Below the pieces are notes generated by a model. The model worked only from the letters and a program-made list of their open reading frames with translations, did not search any database and was not told where the DNA came from. Of a stretch of DNA of 64,000 nucleotides, positions 55,979-64,000 are shown one piece after another. Made by a program: the position numbers and the translations under genes. The DNA is taken from contig NZ_CP058561.1 in NCBI RefSeq assembly GCF_018141425.1, forward strand, positions 434,001 to 498,000, read 5' to 3'. Source of the stretch: Vallitalea guaymasensis (GTDB lineage: Bacteria; Bacillota; Clostridia; Lachnospirales; Vallitaleaceae). How positions within the stretch are numbered: position 1 is the stretch's first letter; each line of letters opens with the position of its first letter.

Positions 55979-57247
55979 CTAAACCAATTTATTTCTTTCC
56001 TTCATCTCCCTAATAGCCAATATCCTCTCCATCTCATTAAAAACAATCATATATCCTTCATCCACACCCATTCCAGGTTTCGCAAGAATCTGAACTGGTT
56101 CAGTAGCCATAGCCAAATGCACACAAACTTGTGATGACCTATCAGTCTCATTACAAGTACCACCTTGATAAGCCCCTATTCCTTTTTCCTTACAATACAA
56201 AACAGCTTCAATAGTATTATTGATGCCACCAAGGTCTGGAGTCTTAATCTGAATCATATGTCCTGCTCCATTATCAGCAAAATACTTTATATCATCAAAT
56301 GTATTACACCATTCATCAGCTACTATTTCAACATGAACTCCATTATCATCCAATTTTCTACAAAGTTCACTCAAAGCTTTCATTTGAGCTGTTCTTTCTT
56401 CCATATCCATAGGTCCTTCAATTCTCAAAGTCAATGGATAAGCTGCTTCCTCAAGCTCCTTAAGGTATTCAACCATCCTGTCACAATCATTATTAAAGAT
56501 AAGTCCAATAGTACCATATACATCTATATGGATAACTGGCTGATATTCATTATTATCTCTTATTTCAACAACCCTATCACGAATCCACATGATATATTTT
56601 TTTAACAACTCGCCTTGTTCACCTAATTTCAGCTTAACATTATTAATAAGCCCATGAGGTAGAATATCAGCACCTTTCAATATCATCTTATCAACGTTAT
56701 TATATCTATCATCTCCAGATTGCATAAATATAGGAATCTCTACCTTAGAAACAGTAGTATCATATTCATCTGCAACCACTTCTGCCATTATCATTTTTTT
56801 ACTCTTAGCTACAGCATCTAAAACCGCTTGAGTAACCCCGTATCTAACAGCTGTATGCAATCTTTCACCTGAAGGCAATACATAATTATCAATTTCTTCT
56901 GCTAAATCTTTAAAACTAGTTAATTCTCTACCTACTAATACTGGTTTAATATACTGGTCTATGATTGGTATATATTCTTTTGCAAGAAATAGCGGATCTC
57001 TTCCACCTGCCCCAGAATACTGAACTGCTGCACAATCCCCATAAGCTATTTGTCCATCTTCTAATAGAAGCATAACTGATATTGCCTCACCAGCCTGCCT
57101 TACAGAACTAAATCCTTTGGTTATTGGTTCCCCACTATATGTAGCTCCATTTTGTACAGCATGTTTTTTTATGGCTCTCTGGTCATCAAAGAAAAAACCT
57201 GTTTTTCCTTCCGATAGAATAACGTCTACAATTTTCATTTTTTCCAT
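55979..57247 (-). CDS. mal: Methylaspartate ammonia-lyase (3-methylaspartase)
   Basis: 422 residues (C. tetanomorphum enzyme: 413). It deaminates (2S,3S)-3-methylaspartate to mesaconate in glutamate fermentation. Enolase-superfamily residues are in place: metal ligands in HIDVYGTIG, RIEGP and VADEWCNT, and the catalytic Lys in IQIKTPDLGG; the end has EPVQILAKPGMGVDEGYMI. The start follows AGAAGGG 38 bases after the mutase E-subunit gene. All key residues look intact. Confidence 0.96.
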   Translation of the reverse strand: MEKMKIVDVILSEGKTGFFFDDQRAIKKHAVQNGATYSGEPITKGFSSVRQAGEAISVMLLLEDGQIAYGDCAAVQYSGAGGRDPLFLAKEYIPIIDQYIKPVLVGRELTSFKDLAEEIDNYVLPSGERLHTAVRYGVTQAVLDAVAKSKKMIMAEVVADEYDTTVSKVEIPIFMQSGDDRYNNVDKMILKGADILPHGLINNVKLKLGEQGELLKKYIMWIRDRVVEIRDNNEYQPVIHIDVYGTIGLIFNNDCDRMVEYLKELEEAAYPLTLRIEGPMDMEERTAQMKALSELCRKLDDNGVHVEIVADEWCNTFDDIKYFADNGAGHMIQIKTPDLGGINNTIEAVLYCKEKGIGAYQGGTCNETDRSSQVCVHLAMATEPVQILAKPGMGVDEGYMIVFNEMERILAIREMKERNKLV

Positions 57248-57285
57248 TCCCTTCTAAGAATACAATTACAGTATCTCTACTATTA

Positions 57286-58737
57286 TTATCTTGGTCTTCC
57301 TACCAATCTTCCTTTACCTATTGCATATATATCATCAATAACCATTTGGAAACTCATATCTCTTTTTTCGTATTTTGCTCTCTCAAGCATTTTGCTATAA
57401 TGATAATCTTTGATTTCTTTCGTAAATGGTATATTGGCACATTCTAAGAATCTAACCGCTCCCATGTTATCTCTAGCTGGAAATACTTTTCCTGCATTTT
57501 GTCTACTAGGTGCAAAAGGTATGTCTATAACACCTGCCGCAAAAGCTCTTAAAGTTCCAACAGCAATGTCACCTTCTCCAAGTTCTATTGTTTTGTCTAT
57601 GATACAGCGTGTTTCAGCTTTTATTATATTCTTCTCTTCCTCTAGTTCCTTAGTAAGTTCCATCTTTTGGTCTCTTAACATAGTAACAACTTGTTTTGTA
57701 GCTTTTATACCACTTGCATTAGCTTCTTTAGTTGGAACACCCATAGCTTCATGAGGTGTTTTTACTATTACTTTTGTCGCACCAGCTAAAGCTGCTGTAG
57801 CTGCTCCCCATGAAATAACGCCGAATGCTTTTGATTCATCCTGAGGGAAACCACCCATCCATTGATGCAATACTGTAGTGACAACTACATCTTCATAACC
57901 AAATTTTTCTAGATATTCTTCTGTAAGTGTTTTGATAGTACTTATAGCCGCAACGTCTTGAATCAAGTTACCACATTGTCCATAACCTACCGTAATATTC
58001 TTAACTCCTTGCTCAGCAGCAAGTAGACTCTCAATTATAGCAACACTATGAGAAATACACGGCGGTACTAATGTTCCTGTAAGAGGACCAAAAGGTTCTC
58101 TGTTGATACTAATACCTGCCTCTTCATAGATACCCATAAGGCGGTCAACATATTGCCAATCATATATAGTTTTATCTAGGGGTATATTTTTTGAATATGG
58201 GATATTATAAGAGATTCCTCCACCTTCAAAGGAAGTAAATCCACCTGCTATTGTTATTTCAGCAAGCAGTCTTGCATCAGGAGTACCATGTCTAACTTCA
58301 ACTGGTACATTAACAGACTCATTAACTTTTCTACATAAAGATATGCCATGATTAACTGCAGGAAATCCGTTTAGAAGTGACCTTCCTGCTTTTCTACTTT
58401 CGTTTATTCCTTTTTCTACCTCATTATATCTATTGTGTCTTGTATAGCTATCAATTGTAGTAGGTAGTAGATCAGCCTCTCCTTCATTAACTAGATAGTT
58501 AAGAAGTTCAATGTGCTTATCAACTAATGCAACCCCTGCTCTTGGCTGAATTAGTGTATTACCCAATTTACTGGCTTCACTAAGTTTTCTGGAAAATATC
58601 TTATGTTCTGGAATGGCTTCATGGTATTTTACCGCTTCTTCAAAATCTACTTCTTTACCTGTTGACCACTGAAAAAGTACTTCATCCTGTATAGTTTTAA
58701 AAAGTTTACTATCCATCTTCTTATTTTTTAATTCCAT
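57286..58737 (-). CDS. glmE: Glutamate mutase epsilon (E) subunit
   Basis: 483 residues, the usual size. It forms the TIM barrel that binds glutamate and, with GlmS, the B12 cofactor. Typical runs are [18 protein letters not shown] near 65, [12 protein letters not shown] near 105 and [18 protein letters not shown] near 165-185. The reaction is glutamate to (2S,3S)-3-methylaspartate. It follows glmL after one base and precedes mal. Confidence 0.96.
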   Translation of the reverse strand: MELKNKKMDSKLFKTIQDEVLFQWSTGKEVDFEEAVKYHEAIPEHKIFSRKLSEASKLGNTLIQPRAGVALVDKHIELLNYLVNEGEADLLPTTIDSYTRHNRYNEVEKGINESRKAGRSLLNGFPAVNHGISLCRKVNESVNVPVEVRHGTPDARLLAEITIAGGFTSFEGGGISYNIPYSKNIPLDKTIYDWQYVDRLMGIYEEAGISINREPFGPLTGTLVPPCISHSVAIIESLLAAEQGVKNITVGYGQCGNLIQDVAAISTIKTLTEEYLEKFGYEDVVVTTVLHQWMGGFPQDESKAFGVISWGAATAALAGATKVIVKTPHEAMGVPTKEANASGIKATKQVVTMLRDQKMELTKELEEEKNIIKAETRCIIDKTIELGEGDIAVGTLRAFAAGVIDIPFAPSRQNAGKVFPARDNMGAVRFLECANIPFTKEIKDYHYSKMLERAKYEKRDMSFQMVIDDIYAIGKGRLVGRPR

Positions 58738-58738
58738 A

Positions 58739-60130
58739 TTAATCCACCTCTAAAATTAGTTTTATTTCATTTTTCATAATACTTAGTGCAATATCTGGAT
58801 ACTTGACTGCCAGTAATCCCATGGCAGCAAATATATACTTGCTATCTATAAAAATCTTACCTCGCATAGGTTTTAATACTGTTGGTTCAAGAGGATCGAA
58901 AAGTGACTCTTTCAAAACCTCCTTAGCCCTTTTACAATTAATTATTGGACCACCAGTTCCAATAATATTTCTCACAGTTGTCAAGTCCTTACCTGTCTGT
59001 ACATAAGTCGCTCCAAAAGGAGTATAATGTGTTTCTATTGTTCCAACATGTCTTTTAGTAGCATTTTTTACTGCTAATGAAGCCAGCCCAAAATCAAATT
59101 TCCCAAATATTTCATCACTATCAGTTATATATCCTGGGTTAGCTTTAATAAATTGCTGATACTCGTTAATTTGATCCTCTGACAGTTCAGCCTTGTTCAA
59201 TAACTCATCAATACCACAAGTACATACTAGAGCATCTGCGCTATATCTAACTCCTAAATCACCTTCAACAGTTCTTTTGACAAATGGCTCTGGAAGTCCT
59301 TTTAAAAGTACCCCTCCTTTGCTGGGTAACCCCTCTGCTACGGAATGGATATCTGTGGTAGCTCCTCCTACGTCAACGACTATCAAATCTCCTATACCTT
59401 TTTCCTTCTTAGTACCTTCGCCTAGAAGCTTGGCTGCTGCCAATACTGCAGAAGGTGTAGGCATGATAATACCTTCTATTAAATCCTTTACTTTTGAAAG
59501 TCCTTTGGCATAGACTATTCTTCTAAGAAAAACTTCTCTTATAGCAAGTCTAGCTGATTCAATGTTAAGAACATCAAGTTCAGGCATTACATTTTCACAT
59601 ATAGTAATCTCTTTCTCACTTAAAATATCTGCAACTTTTTCTTGTACTGATTTATTACCAGCTATAATAATAGGTGCTTTTGTATCTAATGAAGCTAATA
59701 TCTTAGCATTATGTAAAATAACCTCTTTATTACCACCGTCTGTCCCACCAGTTAACAAAATAATATCTGGTCTAATGTTCTCTATCTCTTCTGCTTCACT
59801 CTCATTAAGTTCATAAGAAAATACTTTCATCACTTTAGCTCCTGCACTCAGTGCAGCTCTTTTAGCCGCTTCAGCAGTTAAATCTGGAACTAAGCCTATT
59901 GCTACCATCCTTAAGCCTCCAGCTGCACTACTACAAGCGAACATTTCTTTTATAGATAAATCCTTATGCTGGGATTTAAGTTTATCTAGAGCATTATTCA
60001 GTCCTTCACATATATCTGATTCAATTGTTGTAAATGCTTTTGAGGTTCCTATAATAGCTTTATTTTCAAGGTCTACAGCAGTTACTTTAGTATAGGTACT
60101 GCCAAAATCAATAAGCAATACTGCTTCCAT
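58739..60130 (-). CDS. glmL: GlmL/MutL reactivating ATPase of glutamate mutase
   Basis: 463 residues with an ASKHA ATPase fold: phosphate loop [16 protein letters not shown], second motif [14 protein letters not shown] near 240, and [16 protein letters not shown] near 390. It is thought to restore B12-inactivated mutase by exchanging damaged cofactor. Its ATG shares one base with the glmS stop (TAATG), and glmE begins one base after its own stop. Confidence 0.93.
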   Translation of the reverse strand: MEAVLLIDFGSTYTKVTAVDLENKAIIGTSKAFTTIESDICEGLNNALDKLKSQHKDLSIKEMFACSSAAGGLRMVAIGLVPDLTAEAAKRAALSAGAKVMKVFSYELNESEAEEIENIRPDIILLTGGTDGGNKEVILHNAKILASLDTKAPIIIAGNKSVQEKVADILSEKEITICENVMPELDVLNIESARLAIREVFLRRIVYAKGLSKVKDLIEGIIMPTPSAVLAAAKLLGEGTKKEKGIGDLIVVDVGGATTDIHSVAEGLPSKGGVLLKGLPEPFVKRTVEGDLGVRYSADALVCTCGIDELLNKAELSEDQINEYQQFIKANPGYITDSDEIFGKFDFGLASLAVKNATKRHVGTIETHYTPFGATYVQTGKDLTTVRNIIGTGGPIINCKRAKEVLKESLFDPLEPTVLKPMRGKIFIDSKYIFAAMGLLAVKYPDIALSIMKNEIKLILEVD

Positions 60131-60546
60131 TAGTCATTCACTCCTAAATCTTCTTTAAGATCTTTAATAGATATATCTGGAAGTGTTCCTGGAGGATATA
60201 CTTTGTTAAATCCCATATCTAAGAATTTCTGCTTAACTTCTTCAAAAGGTGTCTTACCAACTACTAAATTTCCACCAACATATAGTAAAATATCGCCAAT
60301 ACCTGCTTCTTTACATTTTTCTCTAAGTCCTCTACAATCCAGTTCTCCATGTCCGTATAATGACGATACTAAAATAGCATCAGCTCCAGTCTCTATTGCT
60401 GCCTTGATATACTCTTCTTGTGAAACCATTACACCTAAGTTAATTACTTTGAACCCTGCTTTTTCAAATGCATATGCTAATATTTTATTCCCGACTGCAT
60501 GAACATCTGCACCAATTACACCTAACACTATCTTTTTATTATTCAT
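60130..60546 (-). CDS. glmS: Glutamate mutase sigma (S) subunit, B12-binding
   Basis: 138 residues. The B12-binding motif DxHxxG is present as [11 protein letters not shown] near residue 13, followed by SSLYGHGE and [10 protein letters not shown] typical of the sigma subunit; His16 should be the lower cobalt ligand. The ATG at 60546 is preceded by GGAGGG; the longer frame to 60570 is unlikely. It heads the operon glmS-glmL-glmE-mal-AtuA-DUF4387. Confidence 0.96.
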   Translation of the reverse strand: MNNKKIVLGVIGADVHAVGNKILAYAFEKAGFKVINLGVMVSQEEYIKAAIETGADAILVSSLYGHGELDCRGLREKCKEAGIGDILLYVGGNLVVGKTPFEEVKQKFLDMGFNKVYPPGTLPDISIKDLKEDLGVND

Positions 60547-60579
60547 TTTGTCCCTCCAAATTACAATCAATTATTTTTA

Positions 60580-60640
60580 AGGGTGTTATACCTAACATTA
60601 ACTATGCCCTTAATATATAATGAATAATAGGATATGTCAA
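60580..60640 (-). promoter_or_regulatory. Promoter and leader hairpin of the glutamate mutase operon
   Basis: TTGACA (60640-60635), 17 bases and TATATT (60617-60612) on the minus strand. The short leader forms a hairpin (AAGGG/CCCTT around an inner TGTTA/TAACA) before the ribosome site. I see no cobalamin riboswitch core. The 60641-60850 part of the gap is AT-rich with no gene. Confidence 0.65.
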
Positions 60641-60850
60641 TAGGTTTTTTATATATTATGCACAATTTACCAAAATAAACACTTGTTTTTTTGTAGCATT
60701 GTATACAATAATTCACGAATTACACTATACTTATCCACACCTCTACCATTATGTAATAATTATAACCACTTATTGAATAATTATTACTTCAAAATCAATT
60801 CAACCCAAGTTAATAAAATAAAGAATTATCAGAAATAACTTAATAAAATA

Positions 60851-60883
60851 AAAGAGATACCGATTTCACTCTAGTATCTCTTT
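60851..60883. terminator. Terminator of the radical SAM gene
   Basis: Perfect 10-bp stem AAAGAGATAC/GTATCTCTTT with a 13-base loop, about 80 bases beyond the radical SAM gene stop; it also insulates the glutamate mutase operon. Confidence 0.75.
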
Positions 60884-60964
60884 GGCTTATTTTATCTTGT
60901 ATTTATTTATATTAACCTTAATTACTGTATAATAGTGTTATTTCTATTTAATCCAATAATATGA

Positions 60965-62077
60965 TTATCTAATATTTCTAGCAATTTCTAAAAATCTTGG
61001 TAATGTATATTTATAAAATTCTTTATAGGCATTACAGAAATAGTTCTTAGTGTATTTACCATCAATTTTTGGTTCTTTATGTCTTTTACATCCTCCACGG
61101 CAAATTCTGTAAAATTCACAGTTCTGACATTCTGAATCTGTATTAATGGATTCTTTAATAAAATTCATTGCTCTTTCAGATTTAAATATTTCATCAAAAC
61201 CTTCGTTAACCACATTACCTAATTTCCACTCATCCAGCACGTAAAAATCACAAGGATATATGGAACCATCTGCTTCAATGACTGAACTTACAGAACAGTG
61301 TCCTCTCATATCACAACTCTCTGGTTCGTAACCCATAATGATTTGAAGGATATTATCAAACATTCTTATACTTATTCCATTACCACTAACAAAATCTTCA
61401 TACCATAGGTCAAAAATATTTTTCAAGAATATTTCATAGTCTTTTGGAGTAAGTGAATAAGGATTTCTTCCTGGTTCTTCCCCAATCTCATCTAAACAAG
61501 GTATGAATTGCAAGAATTTGAAGCCCTGTTTTTTATAGAAGTTATATACTTTCCTTCCATGCTTGGCAATGTGTTTATTGACTACACATAGAATATTGTA
61601 CTGGACATCATATTTATCAAATAACTTAGTTGTCTTTAACACTTTATTGAAAGTTCCTTCTCCATTAGGATAGATTCTATAGTAATTATGGATATCCTTA
61701 TACCCATCCATAGATAATCCTATCAGGAAATCATTATCATGAAAGAACCTTGCCCACTCTTCATCTATTACAATTCCATTTGTTTGCAATGCATTGTTTA
61801 CTTTAATATTATTCGTGTTATATTTTTTTACTAATACTATAAATTTTTTGAAGAAATCTAAGGAAGCCATTGTTGGTTCTCCACCTTGGAAAGCAAATGT
61901 CACTTGTCCTTCAGCGAATTCAAAAGCTTTTTTAACCAATTGTTCCAATGTCTCTTCTGACATTATTCCATAGTTCTTGATTTCTCTACTATTCATTACA
62001 TCATAATAAAAGCAATACTTACATCTTAGATTACAATTACCTGAAGCAGGTTTTATCAGTGTAGTAAGTGGCGGCAT
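60965..62077 (-). CDS. Radical SAM/SPASM protein of the anaerobic sulfatase-maturase type
   Basis: About 370 residues. The radical SAM cluster motif CNLRCKYCFYYDV lies near residue 15; the strand FAFQGGEPTM follows near 68. The C-terminal SPASM region has Cys-rich CDMRGHCSVSSVI, YPCDFYVL and CQNCEFYRICRGGCKRH, enough for two auxiliary 4Fe-4S clusters. Such enzymes turn Cys or Ser of a sulfatase into formylglycine or modify peptides. No sulfatase or obvious precursor peptide gene lies next to it. The ATG at 62077 fits the AAGGAG site. Confidence 0.88.
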   Translation of the reverse strand: MPPLTTLIKPASGNCNLRCKYCFYYDVMNSREIKNYGIMSEETLEQLVKKAFEFAEGQVTFAFQGGEPTMASLDFFKKFIVLVKKYNTNNIKVNNALQTNGIVIDEEWARFFHDNDFLIGLSMDGYKDIHNYYRIYPNGEGTFNKVLKTTKLFDKYDVQYNILCVVNKHIAKHGRKVYNFYKKQGFKFLQFIPCLDEIGEEPGRNPYSLTPKDYEIFLKNIFDLWYEDFVSGNGISIRMFDNILQIIMGYEPESCDMRGHCSVSSVIEADGSIYPCDFYVLDEWKLGNVVNEGFDEIFKSERAMNFIKESINTDSECQNCEFYRICRGGCKRHKEPKIDGKYTKNYFCNAYKEFYKYTLPRFLEIARNIR

Positions 62078-62234
62078 ACTAACATCTCCTTGCATTATAT
62101 GTCAATCATTTTATCCATATTTTTATTCGTATCTACTTATTATAACATTTTTTTATGTTTTTTTCAGCATATTATTGAATACACTTTGTATTTTGTTAAT
62201 AAGCAATTGGAAATGTAGTAAGATCAATTATGAT

Positions 62235-63047
62235 TTAGTCGCCATCAAATAAGTTACCTAATCCACCTAATGCATCTAGTACACTGCCTTCACCTTTTGA
62301 TTTTCCTCCAGGTACTCCTCTAACTGCACTTAGCATCCTATCTGCTAATCTACTAAATGGTAATGACTGAATCCATACTTTTCCTGGACCAGATACTGTT
62401 GCAAAGAATAATCCTTCTCCACCGAAGAAAGCACTCTTGATTTTTCCAACATATTCAATATTGTAACTAACATCTCTTGTAAGAGCAACTAGACATCCAG
62501 TATCTATCTTCAATGTTTCACCTGGCATAAGCTCTTTTTCAATGACAGTTCCTCCTGCATGTACAAAAGCCAATCCATCCCCTTCTAACTTTTGCATTAT
62601 GAAGCCTTCTCCACCAAAGAAACCTACACCTAATTTCTTTTGGAACTCAATTCCTACTGATACACCCTTAGCGGCGCATAGGAAAGCGTCTTTTTGACAG
62701 ATTATTTTACCTTGATACTCAGTTAAATCCATAGGTATTATTTTTCCTGGATAAGGTGCTGCAAAGGATACGTGTTTTTTATCATTCCAAGTATTAGTGA
62801 ATACTGTCATAAATAAACTTTCTCCAGTTAATACACGTTTACCAGCTCCCATTAATCTTCCCATAAATCCGCCTTGATTACTTCTCTGAGAACCATCTCC
62901 AAAGATTGTTTCCATTTCAATACCTTGATCCATATAAGTCATAGCTCCCGCTTCCGCTACTACACTTTCTCTAGGATCCAATTCGATCTCAACCAACTGC
63001 ATGTCGTCTCCCTGAATCTTATAATCAATCTCATGTGCCATTGCCAT
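62235..63047 (-). CDS. TIGR00266/AIM24 family protein
   Basis: About 270 residues of the AIM24 beta-helix family: [21 protein letters not shown] near the N-terminus, [16 protein letters not shown] near 150 and [21 protein letters not shown] near 210. The homologous yeast protein is mitochondrial; bacterial roles are not established. Of three in-frame ATGs the one at 63047 has the best spacing from GGGAG. Monocistronic. Confidence 0.9.
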   Translation of the reverse strand: MAMAHEIDYKIQGDDMQLVEIELDPRESVVAEAGAMTYMDQGIEMETIFGDGSQRSNQGGFMGRLMGAGKRVLTGESLFMTVFTNTWNDKKHVSFAAPYPGKIIPMDLTEYQGKIICQKDAFLCAAKGVSVGIEFQKKLGVGFFGGEGFIMQKLEGDGLAFVHAGGTVIEKELMPGETLKIDTGCLVALTRDVSYNIEYVGKIKSAFFGGEGLFFATVSGPGKVWIQSLPFSRLADRMLSAVRGVPGGKSKGEGSVLDALGGLGNLFDGD

Positions 63048-63336
63048 AGTCATACTCTCCCTTACTGTTATTATTAGTCTTCATTATTTCTTTAATGATA
63101 TCAAATAAAAACATCAACTTCAATTAAAATATAATTAATTTACTGTAAATTATTGAGTACCTATCTATGCCTCTAACTTTATATATAAAAGAAATTTGTT
63201 AAAATACGTACAGTTTTATTAGTAAATAATGTATAATAAATATAACAATAATTAAATACTAGATATTATGGATTATTAATGTACTATTTATCAGCATAAC
63301 AGCCGTTATTAATCCCACAAGAAAGGTGGTCATGAT

Positions 63337-64000
63337 ATGAGCAATATTGCAGCTTTTTTTGATATTGATGGAACTCTATATAGAGAAGGTCTTATAACGG
63401 AGATATTTAAGAAATTGATTAAGTCAGAAATTATTGATAAGCAAAGATGGTATAACGAAGTCAGAGAAAAATATATTAAATGGGATAAACGTATTGGTAA
63501 TTATGATGATTATTTGATAAAAATGGCAGAAATATATATTGATGCTATCAAAGGTCTTCATAAAACCCAAATTGAATTTATAGCAGGTAAAGTTATTGAA
63601 CAAAAGGGTGATAGAGTCTATACTTACACTAGAAATAAAATCAAATGGCATACTGAGCAAGGTCATAAAGTTATTACTGTATCTGGTTCACCATTTGAAT
63701 TGGTTAGTGCTATGTCCAAGAAACATGGTTTTCACGATTTTATTGGTTCAATGTATCTAACGGATGATAGAGATATCTACACTGGTGAAGTAACTCCTAT
63801 GTGGGATAGTGTCAATAAAAAGAAAGCGATTAACGAATTAGTTGAAAAATATGATATTGATTTATCTAGATCCTATGCATATGGAGATACTGCTGGAGAT
63901 TTCTCCATGTTAAAATCCGTTGCATTCCCAGTTGCTATTAATCCAACAAGAGAACTTGTCAATAAGCTAAAAAATGATTCTCAGACATCTACAAAAGCAC
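63337..64000 (+). CDS. HAD-family (SerB-like, IB subfamily) phosphatase, cut by window end
   Basis: The reading frame is open from ATG 63337 (AAAGGTGGT upstream) to the window edge, at least 221 residues. Motif I is FFDIDGTLYREG (residues 8-19), motif II is TVSGSPFELV near 110, and motif III/IV is YGDTAGDFSML near 187. It hydrolyses a phosphomonoester in the cytoplasm, perhaps phosphoserine-like; substrate unknown. Confidence 0.9.
   Translation, partial: MSNIAAFFDIDGTLYREGLITEIFKKLIKSEIIDKQRWYNEVREKYIKWDKRIGNYDDYLIKMAEIYIDAIKGLHKTQIEFIAGKVIEQKGDRVYTYTRNKIKWHTEQGHKVITVSGSPFELVSAMSKKHGFHDFIGSMYLTDDRDIYTGEVTPMWDSVNKKKAINELVEKYDIDLSRSYAYGDTAGDFSMLKSVAFPVAINPTRELVNKLKNDSQTSTKA

Noticed and set aside
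56165-56605. 146-codon plus-strand frame inside the methylaspartase gene
   Set aside because: It is antisense to a fully conserved enzyme; Ile/Ser/Phe-rich composition typical of reverse-strand shadows.
60571-60960. Possible cobalamin riboswitch before the glutamate mutase genes
   Set aside because: The transcription start inferred from the TTGACA-17-TATATT promoter leaves only a short leader, and the conserved B12-box was not seen on the minus strand.

Overview
The window is low-GC Firmicutes DNA, most likely from an anaerobic, spore-forming Clostridia of the Lachnospirales/Vallitalea type. The evidence is AT-rich sequence, strong AGGAGG ribosome binding sites, a complete B12-dependent glutamate fermentation operon, a YesM/YesN-controlled sugar ABC importer, a 2-hydroxyacyl-CoA dehydratase activase-like giant protein, a CotA-like coat oxidase and a selenouridine synthase. 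BCCT and NhaC-type carriers suit a saline habitat. The genus is inference. No tRNA, rRNA, CRISPR array, prophage or transposase gene was seen.

Layout. 1-2035: tail of an incomplete gene, a flavodoxin and two tandem paralogues of unknown function. 2263-8989: sugar ABC importer (binding protein and two permeases, no ATPase) with its two-component system. 9308-12175: an AT-rich accessory patch with a membrane protein interrupted by a stop codon, a frameshifted restriction-type fragment, and a secreted putative toxin with a Cys-rich probable immunity partner. 12209-18888: CotA-like multicopper oxidase, a DUF6147-type secreted protein, an ECF sigma/anti-sigma pair, and a BlaI/BlaR1/lipoprotein operon behind a perfect 12-bp inverted repeat. 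19310-21089: a KDG-type sugar kinase and its GntR regulator. 21444-28257: CAP-domain lipoprotein, truncated membrane protein, OYE/FAD oxidoreductase, Eis-like acetyltransferase, BCCT carrier with a long leader. 28757-31970: thioredoxin-like/ArsP-type permease/ArsR operon and malic enzyme. 32180-35113: MnmH, then a lysine riboswitch controlling an NhaC-type transporter. 35203-45486: activase-like giant protein, a soluble chemoreceptor-like protein with a Rossmann domain, and an alpha-2-macroglobulin. 45649-53929: acetyltransferases, amidohydrolase, small genes, a P-loop ATPase and a Gfo/Idh oxidoreductase. 54079-60546: the glutamate mutase/methylaspartase operon. 60965-64000: radical SAM/SPASM protein, AIM24-like protein and a HAD phosphatase cut by the window end.

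How the genes work together. GlmS, GlmL, GlmE and methylaspartate ammonia-lyase convert glutamate to mesaconate. The next two genes of that operon are an AtuA/DUF1446 protein and a DUF4387 protein, where a mesaconase might have been expected. The lysine riboswitch ties an NhaC-family carrier to cellular lysine. The most unusual items are: a two-copy palindromic element (19040-19290 and 30430-30605) whose core folds into hairpins with identical AGGAC loops; a self-contained short transcription unit at about 50270-50530; a 38-codon ORF translationally coupled to a P-loop ATPase; a hairpin that would hide the ribosome binding site of the DUF6147-type gene; and the long leader of the BCCT gene with its terminator.
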